Assembly (NCBI RefSeq): GCF_019711315.1 | Contig: NZ_CP081294.1 | Location: forward strand, 1,302,001-1,366,000 | Length of the DNA stretch: 64,000 nt | Direction: 5' to 3' | DNA from: Qipengyuania gelatinilytica | GTDB lineage: Bacteria > Pseudomonadota > Alphaproteobacteria > Sphingomonadales > Sphingomonadaceae | In this document: in pieces, positions 46,513 to 55,464 of the stretch | How the letters are laid out: every line of letters starts with the position of its first letter | Position numbering within the stretch: position 1 is the first letter of the stretch | Notes under the pieces: model-generated | Told to the model about the DNA's origin: nothing | The model's input: only the letters and a program-made list of their open reading frames with translations | The model's database searches: none | Program-made: the position numbers and the translations under genes

Positions 46513-47463
46513 ATGGCAAACAGCAGCGCGCTCAACGGTAAACTCGTCGTCCTCATGGGTGGCAGCGGATTCCTGGGGAATTACGTGGCGCAGGCCCTGC
46601 TGGAACGCGGCGCACGCCTGCGGATCGCGGCCCGCAATCCGGAAAAGGCATTCAGCCTCAAGCCGCTCGCCAATCTGGGCCAGCTCCAGTTCGCCCGCTG
46701 CGATGCGACCAACCGCCAGAGCGTCGAGCGCTGCATCGAAGGCGCCGATGCCGTGGTCAACCTCGTCGGCAGCTTCCAGGGCGATCTTTACAAGCTCATG
46801 GGCGATGCGCCGGGCTGGATGGCCGAAGCTGCCACGAATGCTGGTGCTGGTGCTTTCGTGCATGTGAGCGCGATTGCGGCCGAGCCTGACGAAGACACCA
46901 CCAATGACTACGCGGCCGCCAAGCATCGCGGCGAGCAGGCCGTGAAGGCCGCCTTCAAGAACGCGACCATCGTGCGCCCGAGCATCGTCTTCGGCAAGGA
47001 CGACAATTTCCTCAACATGTTCGGCGACCTGATCTCGAAACTTCCGGTGCTGCCGGTCTTCGGGCCCGATGCACAGCTGCAGCTCGTCTATGTCGACGAT
47101 GTTGCCGAAGTGATCGCGCGCAGCCTCGAAAACCCCGGCAAGCATGGCGGGAAGACGTACGAACTCGGCGGTCCCGAAAAGCTGACCATGATGGAGATCA
47201 ACCAGCGGATCGCCGATGCGCAGCGCCGCAAGCGGACCTTCCTGCCGATGCCCGACGGTCTTTCGGCCACCTTCGCAGCCCTGCCCGGCACGCCGATGGG
47301 CAGCGACCAGTGGAACCTGCTCAAGCAGGGCAATGTCGCCAGCGGCGATTATCCCGGATTCGAGAAGTTCGACATCGAGCCCAAGCCGCTGGGCCTGTTC
47401 CTCGACAAGTGGATGACGCGCTACCGCAAGCACGGCCGTTTCGAGCCGCGCCTGTCGGCCTGA
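46513..47463 (+). CDS. NAD(P)-binding protein, complex I NDUFA9-like
   Basis: A 316-residue atypical short-chain dehydrogenase. The NAD(P) motif is GGSGFLGNYVAQAL near residue 16. The middle has VRPSIVFGKDDNFLNMFGDL and LVYVDDVAEVIARSL, which are typical of the NDUFA9 (39-kDa complex I subunit) group widespread in alphaproteobacteria. The classical YxxxK is not evident, so catalysis is doubtful; a binding or assembly role is more likely. The start at 46513 begins MANSSALNGKLVVLMGG. Divergent from the tRNA gene. Confidence 0.84.
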   Translation: MANSSALNGKLVVLMGGSGFLGNYVAQALLERGARLRIAARNPEKAFSLKPLANLGQLQFARCDATNRQSVERCIEGADAVVNLVGSFQGDLYKLMGDAPGWMAEAATNAGAGAFVHVSAIAAEPDEDTTNDYAAAKHRGEQAVKAAFKNATIVRPSIVFGKDDNFLNMFGDLISKLPVLPVFGPDAQLQLVYVDDVAEVIARSLENPGKHGGKTYELGGPEKLTMMEINQRIADAQRRKRTFLPMPDGLSATFAALPGTPMGSDQWNLLKQGNVASGDYPGFEKFDIEPKPLGLFLDKWMTRYRKHGRFEPRLSA

Positions 47464-47470
47464 TCGTAAG

Positions 47471-47914
47471 CTAGATTTTCTCGACGATCAGCACGGCACC
47501 ATCGCTGCCGCTGATCCGGACCTTCTCGCCAACCTGCGCGTCGCAGCCCTTGGCGAGCCATTCGCTATCGCCATGCTTCACGCGTCCCGTGCCGCCGTCG
47601 ATCGCGGTCACGACGATCGCGGTCTCACCGGCGAGGCGCATGCCGCGACGGTTCATCTTGGGATCGGCATCCTCGACCGGATTGGCACGCAGGTAATTGC
47701 GGCCGATGAAGACCGCGCCGATCGAGAGCATGGCGAAGGCAACGATCTGGAGCGGAATACCGATCGGCAGGGCGAATGCGATCACGCCGGTGACCAGTGC
47801 TGCGCCTGCAAGCCACATCAGGAAATAGCCTGGCACGAGGATTTCGGCCGCGGCGAGGAAGAACCCGAGCGCGAGCCAGACCCAGTGCGGGGCGAGCGTT
47901 TCGAACCACTCCAT
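47471..47914 (-). CDS. NfeD-family membrane protein (short form)
   Basis: A 147-residue protein with two or three membrane helices (WVWLALGFFLAAAEILVPG, ALVTGVIAFALPIG) and a C-terminal beta-barrel (OB-like) domain of about 60 residues. It lacks the N-terminal serine protease of long NfeD. Short NfeD proteins pair with SPFH proteins at membrane microdomains, and here the ATG overlaps the SPFH gene stop (TGATG). Confidence 0.86.
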   Translation of the reverse strand: MEWFETLAPHWVWLALGFFLAAAEILVPGYFLMWLAGAALVTGVIAFALPIGIPLQIVAFAMLSIGAVFIGRNYLRANPVEDADPKMNRRGMRLAGETAIVVTAIDGGTGRVKHGDSEWLAKGCDAQVGEKVRISGSDGAVLIVEKI

Positions 47915-48960
47915 CAGCGTGCTCCCGGCGTTCCACCGCTACGCGGCACGGTGGGCGTGGAGCTGCGCGGCTGCGGGCGCGGAGCCGGCGAAGGCGAAGG
48001 TGCCGTGCGTGTCGGGGTGGAGGGGCGCGGCGGCGATCCGCCACCGGGGCCGTCGTCGGTGATTCCCTTGACCAGTTCGCCGATCCCGCCGAGCGAGCCG
48101 ATGAGCTGCGTCGCCTCGACCGGGAAGAGAATGGTCTTGGCATTGGGGCTGGTGGCGAACTTGCCGACCGCCTTGGTATATTCCTGCGCGACGAAGTAGT
48201 TGAGCGCCTGCCCGCCCGAACCGGCGATCGCATCGTTCACGACCTGCGTCGCCTTGGCTTCCGCCTCGGCCTCACGCTCGCGCGCTTCTGCGTCACGGAA
48301 GGCGGCCTCCTTGCGGCCTTCGGCTTCGAGGATCGCGGACTGCTTCGAACCTTCTGCGCGAAGGATTTCCGAAGCACGGTCGCCCTCCGCCTCGAGGATT
48401 TCGGCGCGCTTGAGGCGTTCCGCCTTCATTTGCCGGGCCATTGCCTCGCTGATGTCGATCGGCGGACGGATGTCCTTGATCTCGACACGCGTGATCTTCA
48501 CGCCCCAAGGCGACGTCGCATGGTCGACCACCGCCAGCAGGCGGGCGTTGATCTCGTCACGCTTGGAAAGCGTTTCGTCGAGGTCCATCGAGCCCATCAC
48601 CGTACGAAGGTTCGTGGTAGTGAGCGCCATGATCGCATTGTAGAGGTTGGAGACTTCGTAAGCCGCCTTGCCCGCATCGAGGACCTGGAAGAACACCACC
48701 GCGTCCACGCCGACCATGGCGTTGTCCTTGGTAATGATTTCCTGGCCCGGAATGTCGAGAACCTGCTCCATCATGTTCACCTTCTGCCCGACACGGTCGA
48801 TGAAGGGGATGATGAGGTGGAGGCCCGGCTCTGCGGCAAGGGTGAACTTGCCCAGCCGCTCGATCGTGTAGACGTAGCCCTGCTTGACCACGCGCACGCC
48901 CATCGCGAGGAAGATGACGACAAGGCCGATTATCGCGACCAGAACACCCAGCAAATCCAT
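47914..48960 (-). CDS. SPFH/Band-7 domain protein (stomatin/QmcA-like)
   Basis: A 348-residue membrane-anchored protein. An N-terminal helix (LLGVLVAIIGLVVIFLAMGV) leads to the SPFH domain (VVKQGYVYTIERLGKF through DLDETLSKRDEINARLL). A long Glu/Ala-rich coiled coil follows (AILEAEGRKEAAFRDAEARE), then a proline-rich tail (about residues 305-348). Such proteins form large membrane rings or rafts that control proteases such as FtsH. ATG 48960 with GGGGG six bases upstream is preferred over a TTG two codons earlier. Operon with nfeD. Confidence 0.9.
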   Translation of the reverse strand: MDLLGVLVAIIGLVVIFLAMGVRVVKQGYVYTIERLGKFTLAAEPGLHLIIPFIDRVGQKVNMMEQVLDIPGQEIITKDNAMVGVDAVVFFQVLDAGKAAYEVSNLYNAIMALTTTNLRTVMGSMDLDETLSKRDEINARLLAVVDHATSPWGVKITRVEIKDIRPPIDISEAMARQMKAERLKRAEILEAEGDRASEILRAEGSKQSAILEAEGRKEAAFRDAEAREREAEAEAKATQVVNDAIAGSGGQALNYFVAQEYTKAVGKFATSPNAKTILFPVEATQLIGSLGGIGELVKGITDDGPGGGSPPRPSTPTRTAPSPSPAPRPQPRSSTPTVPRSGGTPGAR

Positions 48961-49053
48961 TTCCAACCCCCGAAAACAATCCCGTTTCGCGCATGCTAGC
49001 GCGAGGGTGTTAACAGGGGAAGAAAAACCGGCGGCGGTTAGGCAGGCTGTTTG

Positions 49054-49920
49054 CTAGAGAGCCTCTGAATAGAGCGCCAGCAGGCGCGCCCATGCCCGCT
49101 CGGCCTCGGCCTTGTCATAGCTGGGACTGTCGAGAACGCAGAAACCGTGGTCTGCGGCATAGACCTCGACTTCCGCACCGGCAGTATCCTGCCCCGCCTC
49201 GCGCAGGATGCCCGCGTGGGTAGGAGCTTCGGCATCGTCGTCCTGGCTGATCGCGATGAGGTAATGGCCGTCTTCCTGCAAGGTGCGGTGCGGGCTGGTT
49301 TCGCTGCCGGTCACGAGGCCGCCTCCGTGGAAGCTGGCACCGGCGCTGATCACGTCTTCCGACCACGGGCCGTAAAGAGCATGGCCGCCGGTCATGCAGT
49401 ATCCCTGCACACCGATCCCACGATCCCTCGCAACCTCGTCCTGCTGCATCAGCCATCGGGCTGCGGCCGCGTTGTCGAGACGCTTGGTCTCCGCAGTGAA
49501 CTTGCCGCGCCACGGGCGCACCGTCTGGAAGCCGCCGCTTGCCGCGAAACTCGCGAAATCCTCGAACTGCTGGCCCGCTACGTCGCGGTAGTAGGGGTTG
49601 GCGAGGAGGACGGCATAGCCTTCTTCGGCCAGACGGGTGGCCATTTGCCGTTTCGCCGGCCTGATGCCTGCGATGTCCGGCCAGAAGATGACGCCGGGGC
49701 GCGGTGTGGTGCCGGAGGTGTAGAACTCACCGTCCAGCGTGCCCTCGCCGGTTGCGAAAGAAACCTTGCGCATCGTGACGGCACTGGCTTCTCCCGAAGC
49801 GGACACGGCCTGGTCGACCGGCGCACATGCTGCTGCCATTCCGGCAAGTCCGGCGGCACCGAAGGTCCTGCGATCGAGTTCCTTTTTCGCCCAACGTTCC
49901 AGATGGTTTTGATCGCACAT
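49054..49920 (-). CDS. Dienelactone hydrolase-family protein with Tat signal
   Basis: A 288-residue alpha/beta hydrolase. The N terminus has a twin-arginine motif (LDRRTFGAAG, Arg17-Arg18) and an AAAC at Cys32, so it is exported folded and possibly lipidated. The catalytic triad fits dienelactone hydrolases: Cys175 in GVQGYCMTGG, an Asp in AISQDDDAE (227-229) and His258 in AADHGFCV. The start at 49920 is the ATG before MCDQNHLERW. It is divergent from the PQQ dehydrogenase gene. The substrate is unknown. Confidence 0.84.
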   Translation of the reverse strand: MCDQNHLERWAKKELDRRTFGAAGLAGMAAACAPVDQAVSASGEASAVTMRKVSFATGEGTLDGEFYTSGTTPRPGVIFWPDIAGIRPAKRQMATRLAEEGYAVLLANPYYRDVAGQQFEDFASFAASGGFQTVRPWRGKFTAETKRLDNAAAARWLMQQDEVARDRGIGVQGYCMTGGHALYGPWSEDVISAGASFHGGGLVTGSETSPHRTLQEDGHYLIAISQDDDAEAPTHAGILREAGQDTAGAEVEVYAADHGFCVLDSPSYDKAEAERAWARLLALYSEAL

Positions 49921-50043
49921 CGCCGTTTCTCCCGTATCTGCCGCCTCGCCTCGTGCGCGAGGGTGATGGACAAGAATACGCTTGGAAGGCAGGATAGGTT
50001 TCATCGAGCGACCCAAAGGCCGCCGGTTGAGGGAGAGAGAGGG

Positions 50044-52200
50044 ATGAAACTTCGGGGCCTTGCCACGATGGGTGCGCTGCTTCTGGCAGCTTGCGGCAGC
50101 AATAGCGATGCGCCGGAAGGCGGCATCGACGCCATGCGACTGATCAATGCCGACCAGGACAGCGCCAACTGGATCAGCCACGGTCGCACCTATTCCGAGC
50201 AGCGTTACTCCCCGCTCGACCAGGTCAACCGCGAGACCGTGTCCGAACTCGGCCTCGCATGGTTCGCCGATATGGATACCGCGCGCGGACAGGAAGCGAC
50301 ACCGCTGGTGATGGACGGCAAGCTCTATGTCACAAGCGCATGGAGCAAGGTCTTCGCCTTCGATGCCGCCACCGGCAAGCCGTTGTGGAGCTACGATCCG
50401 CAGGTTCCCGGCGAAACTGGCGTGAAAGCCTGCTGCGATGTCGTGAACCGCGGCCTTGCGGCCTGGGGAGACCACCTGTTCCTCGGCACGCTCGACGGCA
50501 GGCTGGTCGCGCTCGATCGCGACACCGGCCAAGTGGCCTGGGAAAAGGTCACGGTCGACCAGGCGAAGAGCTACACCATCACCGGCGCACCGCGCGTGAT
50601 CGACGGCAAGGTCCTGATCGGCAATGGCGGGGCCGAGTTTGGCGTACGCGGCTATATTGCCGCCTATGACGCCGAGGACGGCGAAGAGCTGTGGCGCTTC
50701 TACACCGTGCCGGGCGACGAAGGCGATGACGCTCCCGAATATCTCAAGACGGCTGCCGAGACCTGGAGCGGCGATGCGCTGACCGGAGAGGATTCGATCG
50801 GCGGCGGTGGCACAGTCTGGGATTCGATGGCCTACGATCCCGAACTCGACCTGCTCTACTTCGGGGTCGGCAACGGCAGCCCGTGGAACCGCGCCTATCG
50901 CAGCCCAGGCAAAGACGGCACCGGTGAAGGCGACAACCTCTATCTCTCCAGCATCGTCGCGATCCGCCCCGATACGGGAGAATACGTCTGGCATTACCAG
51001 ACCACGCCCGGCGAGACATGGGACTATACCGCCACGCAGCACATCATCCTGGCCGACATGGAAATCGACGGCCGGACACGGCAGGTGCTGATGCAGGCGC
51101 CCAAGAACGGCTATTTCTATGTCCTCGACCGTGCGACGGGCGAGTTCATTTCGGCCGAGCCATACATCCCGCAGAACTGGTCGACCGGCATGAGCGAGGA
51201 CGGTCGCCCGATCATGAACCCGGAAACGCGGATCGATATCACCGGCAAGCCCGCGCTCGTCATGCCCGGCCCGCTGGGCGGCCATAACTGGCACCCGATG
51301 GCCTATCATCCGGGCGAAAACCTCGTGTACATCCCGGCCTTCGAAGCGGCGATGCTTTATGCGCCCGAGGCGAACTGGAAACCCGACCGCGCGCGGGGGT
51401 TCAATGTCGGATACGATCTGGGCGCTGGCGACCTGCCGCCAGATCTCGGCATCCGCCGGCAGGTCCAGGGTACCATCAAGGGCAAGCTGCTCGCCTGGGA
51501 CCCGGTCGCGCAGAAGGTGCGCTGGGAAGTCGAACATCCCGGACCGTGGAACGGCGGCCTGCTGGCCACTGCAGGCGGGCTCGTTTTCCAGGGCAATTCG
51601 GGTAGCGAGTTCGCGGCTTACAATTCGGCCACCGGCGACAAGCTATGGAGTTTCGCGGCACAGACCGGCGTAGTCGCTCCGCCGATGACCTACACGGTCG
51701 ATGGCGAGCAATATGTTGCCGTGCTCGCCGGCTGGGGCGGCGCCTTCGCGCTTTCGGTAGATGGCGAACTTATCGACCAGATGAAGCCGGTGCGTAACAT
51801 CAGCCGACTTCTCGTGTTCAAGCTGGGCGGCGACGTGCAGCTTCCCCCAGAACCCGATTTCGCCCTTGCTCCGCTCGATCCGCCGCTCTCCAAGGCAAGC
51901 GCGGAAACGATCGAGCTCGGCCGTAGCAATTACGCCCGCTATTGCGCCGTCTGCCACGCACCCGCGGCAGTCGGATCGACCGAACTGCCCGACCTGCGGC
52001 GCTCGGGCGCGCTGGAGAACCGCACCGCATGGCTGCAGATCGTTCATGGCGGCGCGTTGCAGGACAACGGCATGGCAAGCTTTGCCGGTTCGCTTTCCGA
52101 AGACGAGATCGAGGCCATCCGGCAATACGTCATCAAGCGCGCCAACGAGGACAAGGCAATGGAGGCCGAACGCGCCAAGACGCGGGTAGCGAAACGCTGA
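50044..52200 (+). CDS. PQQ-dependent quinohaemoprotein alcohol dehydrogenase
   Basis: A 718-residue exported lipoprotein (MKLRGLATMGALLLAAC). The eight-bladed propeller carries the adjacent cysteines Cys130-Cys131 that stack on PQQ, tryptophan-docking motifs (GVGNGSPWN, ATGKPLWSY) and the catalytic-site segment PGETWDYTATQH. A C-terminal cytochrome c domain has C634-AV-C637-H638. It oxidises an alcohol, passing electrons through PQQ and haem c. PQQ synthesis genes are not in the window. GAGAGAGGG precedes the ATG. Confidence 0.93.
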   Translation: MKLRGLATMGALLLAACGSNSDAPEGGIDAMRLINADQDSANWISHGRTYSEQRYSPLDQVNRETVSELGLAWFADMDTARGQEATPLVMDGKLYVTSAWSKVFAFDAATGKPLWSYDPQVPGETGVKACCDVVNRGLAAWGDHLFLGTLDGRLVALDRDTGQVAWEKVTVDQAKSYTITGAPRVIDGKVLIGNGGAEFGVRGYIAAYDAEDGEELWRFYTVPGDEGDDAPEYLKTAAETWSGDALTGEDSIGGGGTVWDSMAYDPELDLLYFGVGNGSPWNRAYRSPGKDGTGEGDNLYLSSIVAIRPDTGEYVWHYQTTPGETWDYTATQHIILADMEIDGRTRQVLMQAPKNGYFYVLDRATGEFISAEPYIPQNWSTGMSEDGRPIMNPETRIDITGKPALVMPGPLGGHNWHPMAYHPGENLVYIPAFEAAMLYAPEANWKPDRARGFNVGYDLGAGDLPPDLGIRRQVQGTIKGKLLAWDPVAQKVRWEVEHPGPWNGGLLATAGGLVFQGNSGSEFAAYNSATGDKLWSFAAQTGVVAPPMTYTVDGEQYVAVLAGWGGAFALSVDGELIDQMKPVRNISRLLVFKLGGDVQLPPEPDFALAPLDPPLSKASAETIELGRSNYARYCAVCHAPAAVGSTELPDLRRSGALENRTAWLQIVHGGALQDNGMASFAGSLSEDEIEAIRQYVIKRANEDKAMEAERAKTRVAKR

Positions 52201-53055
52201 TCAGCTCCTGAAGACCACCGTGCGCTGGCCGTTGAGGAGTACCCGCTCTTCGAGGTGAAGGCGCACGGCTTCGGCCAGCACGCGGCTCTCGATCTCGCGG
52301 CCCTTGCGCACCAGTTCGTCCGGCGTGTCGGCATGGCTGATCGGTTCTGCCGCCTGGTGGATGATCGGGCCTTCGTCGAGATCGGTGGTGACGTAATGCG
52401 CGCTCGCCCCGATCATTTTGACACCGCGCTCGTAGGCCTGGTGATAGGGCTTGGCGCCCTTGAAGCCGGGCAGGAACGAGTGGTGGATGTTGATGCAGCG
52501 CCCGGCGAAATGCGCCGCCTGCTCGTCCGACAGGATCTGCATGTAACGCGCCAGCACCACCAGCTCCGCGTCGTATCGCTCGGCCAGTTCGCGGACCTGT
52601 GCTTCCTGCTCCGACTTGGTCTCGCGCGTGATCGGCAGGTGGTGGAAGGGAATATCGCCCAGATGGGTATGCTCGATCGCCTCGCGCGGGTGGTTGGACA
52701 GGATCGCGACCGGTTCCATCGGCATTTCGCCGATCCGCCATCGGTAAAGGAGATCGGCGAGGCAGTGATCGAACTTGCTGACCATGATCAGCACGCGGCG
52801 CGGCCGGTCGCGCAGGGCCAGCTTCCAGTCCATGCCGTATTCCTCGGCCAGCGCCACGAAATCGGACCGGATGGCCTCACGCGAAACCTCTCCCGGATCG
52901 AACTCCACCCGCATGAAGAAGGCGTCCGAGGTGCGGTCGTTGAATTGCTGTGCTTCGAGGATGTTGCCTCCGCGCTCAAACAGGAACGAGGAAACGCGGG
53001 CGGTGATGCCCGGACGATCGGCGCAGGACAGGGTAAGGACGAGGGGTTCGGACAT
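52201..53055 (-). CDS. purU: Formyltetrahydrofolate deformylase
   Basis: A 284-residue enzyme hydrolysing 10-formyl-THF to THF and formate. An N-terminal ACT domain ([20 protein letters not shown]) is followed by the formyltransferase fold. Catalytic elements are [20 protein letters not shown] and [15 protein letters not shown] (His and Asp). The formate can be used by purT, also in this window. ATG 53055 (MSEPLVLTL) is chosen over one seven codons earlier. Its stop faces the PQQ dehydrogenase stop. Confidence 0.94.
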   Translation of the reverse strand: MSEPLVLTLSCADRPGITARVSSFLFERGGNILEAQQFNDRTSDAFFMRVEFDPGEVSREAIRSDFVALAEEYGMDWKLALRDRPRRVLIMVSKFDHCLADLLYRWRIGEMPMEPVAILSNHPREAIEHTHLGDIPFHHLPITRETKSEQEAQVRELAERYDAELVVLARYMQILSDEQAAHFAGRCINIHHSFLPGFKGAKPYHQAYERGVKMIGASAHYVTTDLDEGPIIHQAAEPISHADTPDELVRKGREIESRVLAEAVRLHLEERVLLNGQRTVVFRS

Positions 53056-53125
53056 GGTCGGCTTTTGGCGTGGCATCGAGCGATCGGCAAACGCAAAGCG
53101 CTAGGCAGACCCCAAGCGCTCGTTT

Positions 53126-53449
53126 CTAGGCGTCGAGTTCGAAGATGACTTCATGAAACCCGATCTCGCGCAAGGCGGTCTCGACCAGCGACTTTTGCAT
53201 GTCGTCCAGATTGCCATCGAAGCGCACGACATGGGCGATCGGCTCCTTCAGCGAAAAGCCACCTTCTGCCAGGATGTGCCGCATCGCCCTGACGAGCGTG
53301 TCCTCGAAATAGCGGGCATGCTCGACCAGCCGCGCATCGGAGGAAAAGGCAAACTCCGCGCGCATGTCGATGAATGTGCCGCTGCCCCGGTGCGTCACCT
53401 GTGCGCGGTCGCGGTAGATCGCGACATCGAGGTCGAGGCTGCGGATCAC
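53126..53449 (-). CDS. Hypothetical protein, 107 aa
   Basis: The frame starts at GTG 53449, four bases after the nitronate monooxygenase stop on the same strand, so the two are translation-coupled. The product is mixed alpha/beta (SLDLDVAIYRDRAQVTHR, then TLVRAMRHILAEGGFSLKEP) with no membrane segment and no cysteine. I do not recognise it. Confidence 0.65.
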   Translation of the reverse strand: MIRSLDLDVAIYRDRAQVTHRGSGTFIDMRAEFAFSSDARLVEHARYFEDTLVRAMRHILAEGGFSLKEPIAHVVRFDGNLDDMQKSLVETALREIGFHEVIFELDA

Positions 53450-53453
53450 ACCC

Positions 53454-54470
53454 TTATCGGCGCGTCAGCGCTTCCTCGCTCTGGGCCATGAGCTTTTCGA
53501 TGATGACCGCCACCGGCTCTTCTTCCTTGAGCATGCCGACCGACTGGCCCGCCATCAGGCTGCCGTTCTCGACATCGCCGTCGATAACCGCGCGGCGCAG
53601 CGCACCTGCCCAATAATGCTCGATCTGGAGCTGGGCTTCTTCCATCGCGATTTCTTCGCGGTCGAGCGTGCCGGCCACTTCGATCTGCTTGCGGGTGAAC
53701 TCCTCGGTGCCCTTGTTCTTGAGCGCGCGCACCGGGATGACCGGCAGGCGCGGGTCGACCTGGACGCTGGCAATTGCATCGCGGGCATTGGCGCGGAAGA
53801 GGGCTTTCTTGAAGTTCTCATGCGCGATGCTTTCGGTCGCGCAGGCGAAGCGCGTGCCGAGCTGGACGCCCGCTGCGCCCATTTCGAGATAGCCGGCCAT
53901 GGCATTGCCGCGGCCGATCCCGCCGGCAACGAAGATGATGTGGTCTTCCGAAAGTTCTGGCAGCATTTCCTGCGCGAGCACGCTGGTCGAGACGGGGCCG
54001 ATATGGCCGCCTGCTTCCATGCCCTCGATTACCAGCGCATCGGCGCCCGAACGCAGCAGCTTCTTGGCGAGCGCCAGCGTCGGCGCGAAGCAGATGACCT
54101 TGGCGGGATTGTCGCCGCCCTTGATCGCCTCGACACTGCCCTTGGGCGGAATGCCGCCCGCGAGCACGACATGGCTCACGCCCGCCTTGTCGCACACTTC
54201 GATGAGGTCGAAGAGCTGCGGGTGCATGGTGATGAGGTTCACGCCGAAGGGCTTGTCGGTGAGCTTCTGCGTTTCCGCGATCTCGGTCTCGAGCAGTTCG
54301 GGCGTCATCGCGCCGCAGGCGATCACGCCAAAGCCACCGGCATTGGAAATCGCCGATACCAGATTGCGCTCGGAGACCCAGCTCATCGCGCCGCACAGGA
54401 TCGCATATTCGGAGCCGAGGAACTCTGCACCGCGCTGCATCAGGCGGTTGGTCTTGGGATAGGTAGTCAT
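53454..54470 (-). CDS. Nitronate monooxygenase / 2-nitropropane dioxygenase-like flavoprotein
   Basis: A 338-residue FMN TIM-barrel protein. Landmarks are AILCGAMSWVSERNLVSAIS at the N terminus, KPFGVNLITM, ADALVIEGMEAGGHIGPV and the phosphate-binding FVAGGIGRGNAMAGYLEMGA. This group oxidises nitroalkanes (for example propionate-3-nitronate) and includes FabK-like enoyl reductases; the GGHIG histidine favours the monooxygenase. ATG 54470 begins MTTYPKTNRLM. Operon with the small unknown gene downstream. Confidence 0.88.
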   Translation of the reverse strand: MTTYPKTNRLMQRGAEFLGSEYAILCGAMSWVSERNLVSAISNAGGFGVIACGAMTPELLETEIAETQKLTDKPFGVNLITMHPQLFDLIEVCDKAGVSHVVLAGGIPPKGSVEAIKGGDNPAKVICFAPTLALAKKLLRSGADALVIEGMEAGGHIGPVSTSVLAQEMLPELSEDHIIFVAGGIGRGNAMAGYLEMGAAGVQLGTRFACATESIAHENFKKALFRANARDAIASVQVDPRLPVIPVRALKNKGTEEFTRKQIEVAGTLDREEIAMEEAQLQIEHYWAGALRRAVIDGDVENGSLMAGQSVGMLKEEEPVAVIIEKLMAQSEEALTRR

Positions 54471-54510
54471 ACGAGGCCGCTTAGGGCGCACCCGCCCTTA
54501 CGGCAAGCGG

Positions 54511-55305
54511 CTATAGCCAGCCTGCCGCCTTGAGTTCGCTTGCGCGGTTGCGAGAGACGGGCGCTTCGATCCCGCGAGCGAGAACCAGTCGCAGGTTGCG
54601 CCCCTCGCGCCTGACCTCTTCCACCGCATCGCGGGCGACCCACCAGCTGCGATGCACCTGACGCCCGTCCACCCCTTCCAGTTCGGCCATCGCGTCGCCG
54701 AGGCGCATCAGCACGAGTTCGCTGCCGAGCCGCGTATGTGCGCGGACATAGTGATCCTCCATCTCCAGCGCGAGCAGGTCCGTGCCAAGCTGGGGCGGCA
54801 ATCGGTCGATGAAGCGCGGAGCACTTTCCTTGGCGGTGCTCCCATCCTCAGGCAGGGGCTGGTCCTTCGTCGGCTCGCTCACGGATCCACGCTGGGCGAG
54901 AGTGAACAGCAGCGTGATCATACCCCCGACAACGGCGACATAGAAATACTGGGTGAGCGCCGTTTCCGCATCGGGCCAGCGCAGCCTGTCCGGCAGTCGC
55001 GGCAAGATCCACACCGCAACCGACATCGGCAGCGATGCGACCATGACGCCCACGAACCGCACTGCCCAGACAGGCAGGTCCAGCGCAGGTGCGAGCCGCT
55101 GCGCCACACCGTCGATCGGCGCATAGAGGAAGTATCCGAGATAGGCGAAACCGACCCAGACGATCAGCCTGAGCGCAAGCGGGTCCTGGAAGCTTCCGAA
55201 GGGGCCGATCAGCGCAAGCACGACGCCGATCACGCCCATGCAGGCAAGATCGATCAGCAGCTTGCGCAGCTTTTGCCGTTTCTCGGATTGCTCACCCTGT
55301 CCCAT
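54511..55305 (-). CDS. Membrane-bound LytTR-family regulator
   Basis: A 264-residue protein with four membrane helices in the first 145 residues (LIDLACMGVIGVVLALIG to YFYVAVVGGMITLLFTLA). A linker and a C-terminal LytTR DNA-binding domain follow (LALEMEDHYVRAHTRLGSEL, VDGRQVHRSWWVARDAVEEV, NRASELKAAGWL). LytTR regulators tied to the membrane are often encoded beside the membrane protein they control; here DUF2306 is divergent 159 bp away across a palindrome. Confidence 0.86.
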   Translation of the reverse strand: MGQGEQSEKRQKLRKLLIDLACMGVIGVVLALIGPFGSFQDPLALRLIVWVGFAYLGYFLYAPIDGVAQRLAPALDLPVWAVRFVGVMVASLPMSVAVWILPRLPDRLRWPDAETALTQYFYVAVVGGMITLLFTLAQRGSVSEPTKDQPLPEDGSTAKESAPRFIDRLPPQLGTDLLALEMEDHYVRAHTRLGSELVLMRLGDAMAELEGVDGRQVHRSWWVARDAVEEVRREGRNLRLVLARGIEAPVSRNRASELKAAGWL

Positions 55306-55356
55306 CTCCCACCAGAACTAGCGCCCATTCGCGCTTCGTAAAGTGGCAGCGCGCGG

Positions 55357-55372
55357 GAAATGCGCGCATTTC
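55357..55372. promoter_or_regulatory. Perfect 16-bp palindrome between the LytTR and DUF2306 genes
   Basis: GAAATGCGCGCATTTC is its own reverse complement. It lies 52 bp from the LytTR start and 93 bp from the DUF2306 start, within the shared promoter region. It is a candidate operator; the regulator that binds it is not known. Confidence 0.55.
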
Positions 55373-55464
55373 GCGAAGGCTTGCGCCACATCACGTAGGC
55401 GCGGTTGCCGGCGAACGGGCGGGCGACATCATGAGCTCCGACGAACACACGACGGAGACTTTTC

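Noticed and set aside
49147-50043. N-terminal extension of the PQQ dehydrogenase
   Set aside because: These codons are antisense to the hydrolase gene. The lipoprotein signal at 50044 with a good ribosome site is the start.
49054-51537. An 827-codon frame extending the dienelactone hydrolase far upstream
   Set aside because: The extra 540 codons are antisense to the PQQ dehydrogenase and have no protein-like features. The true ATG at 49920 starts the Tat signal.
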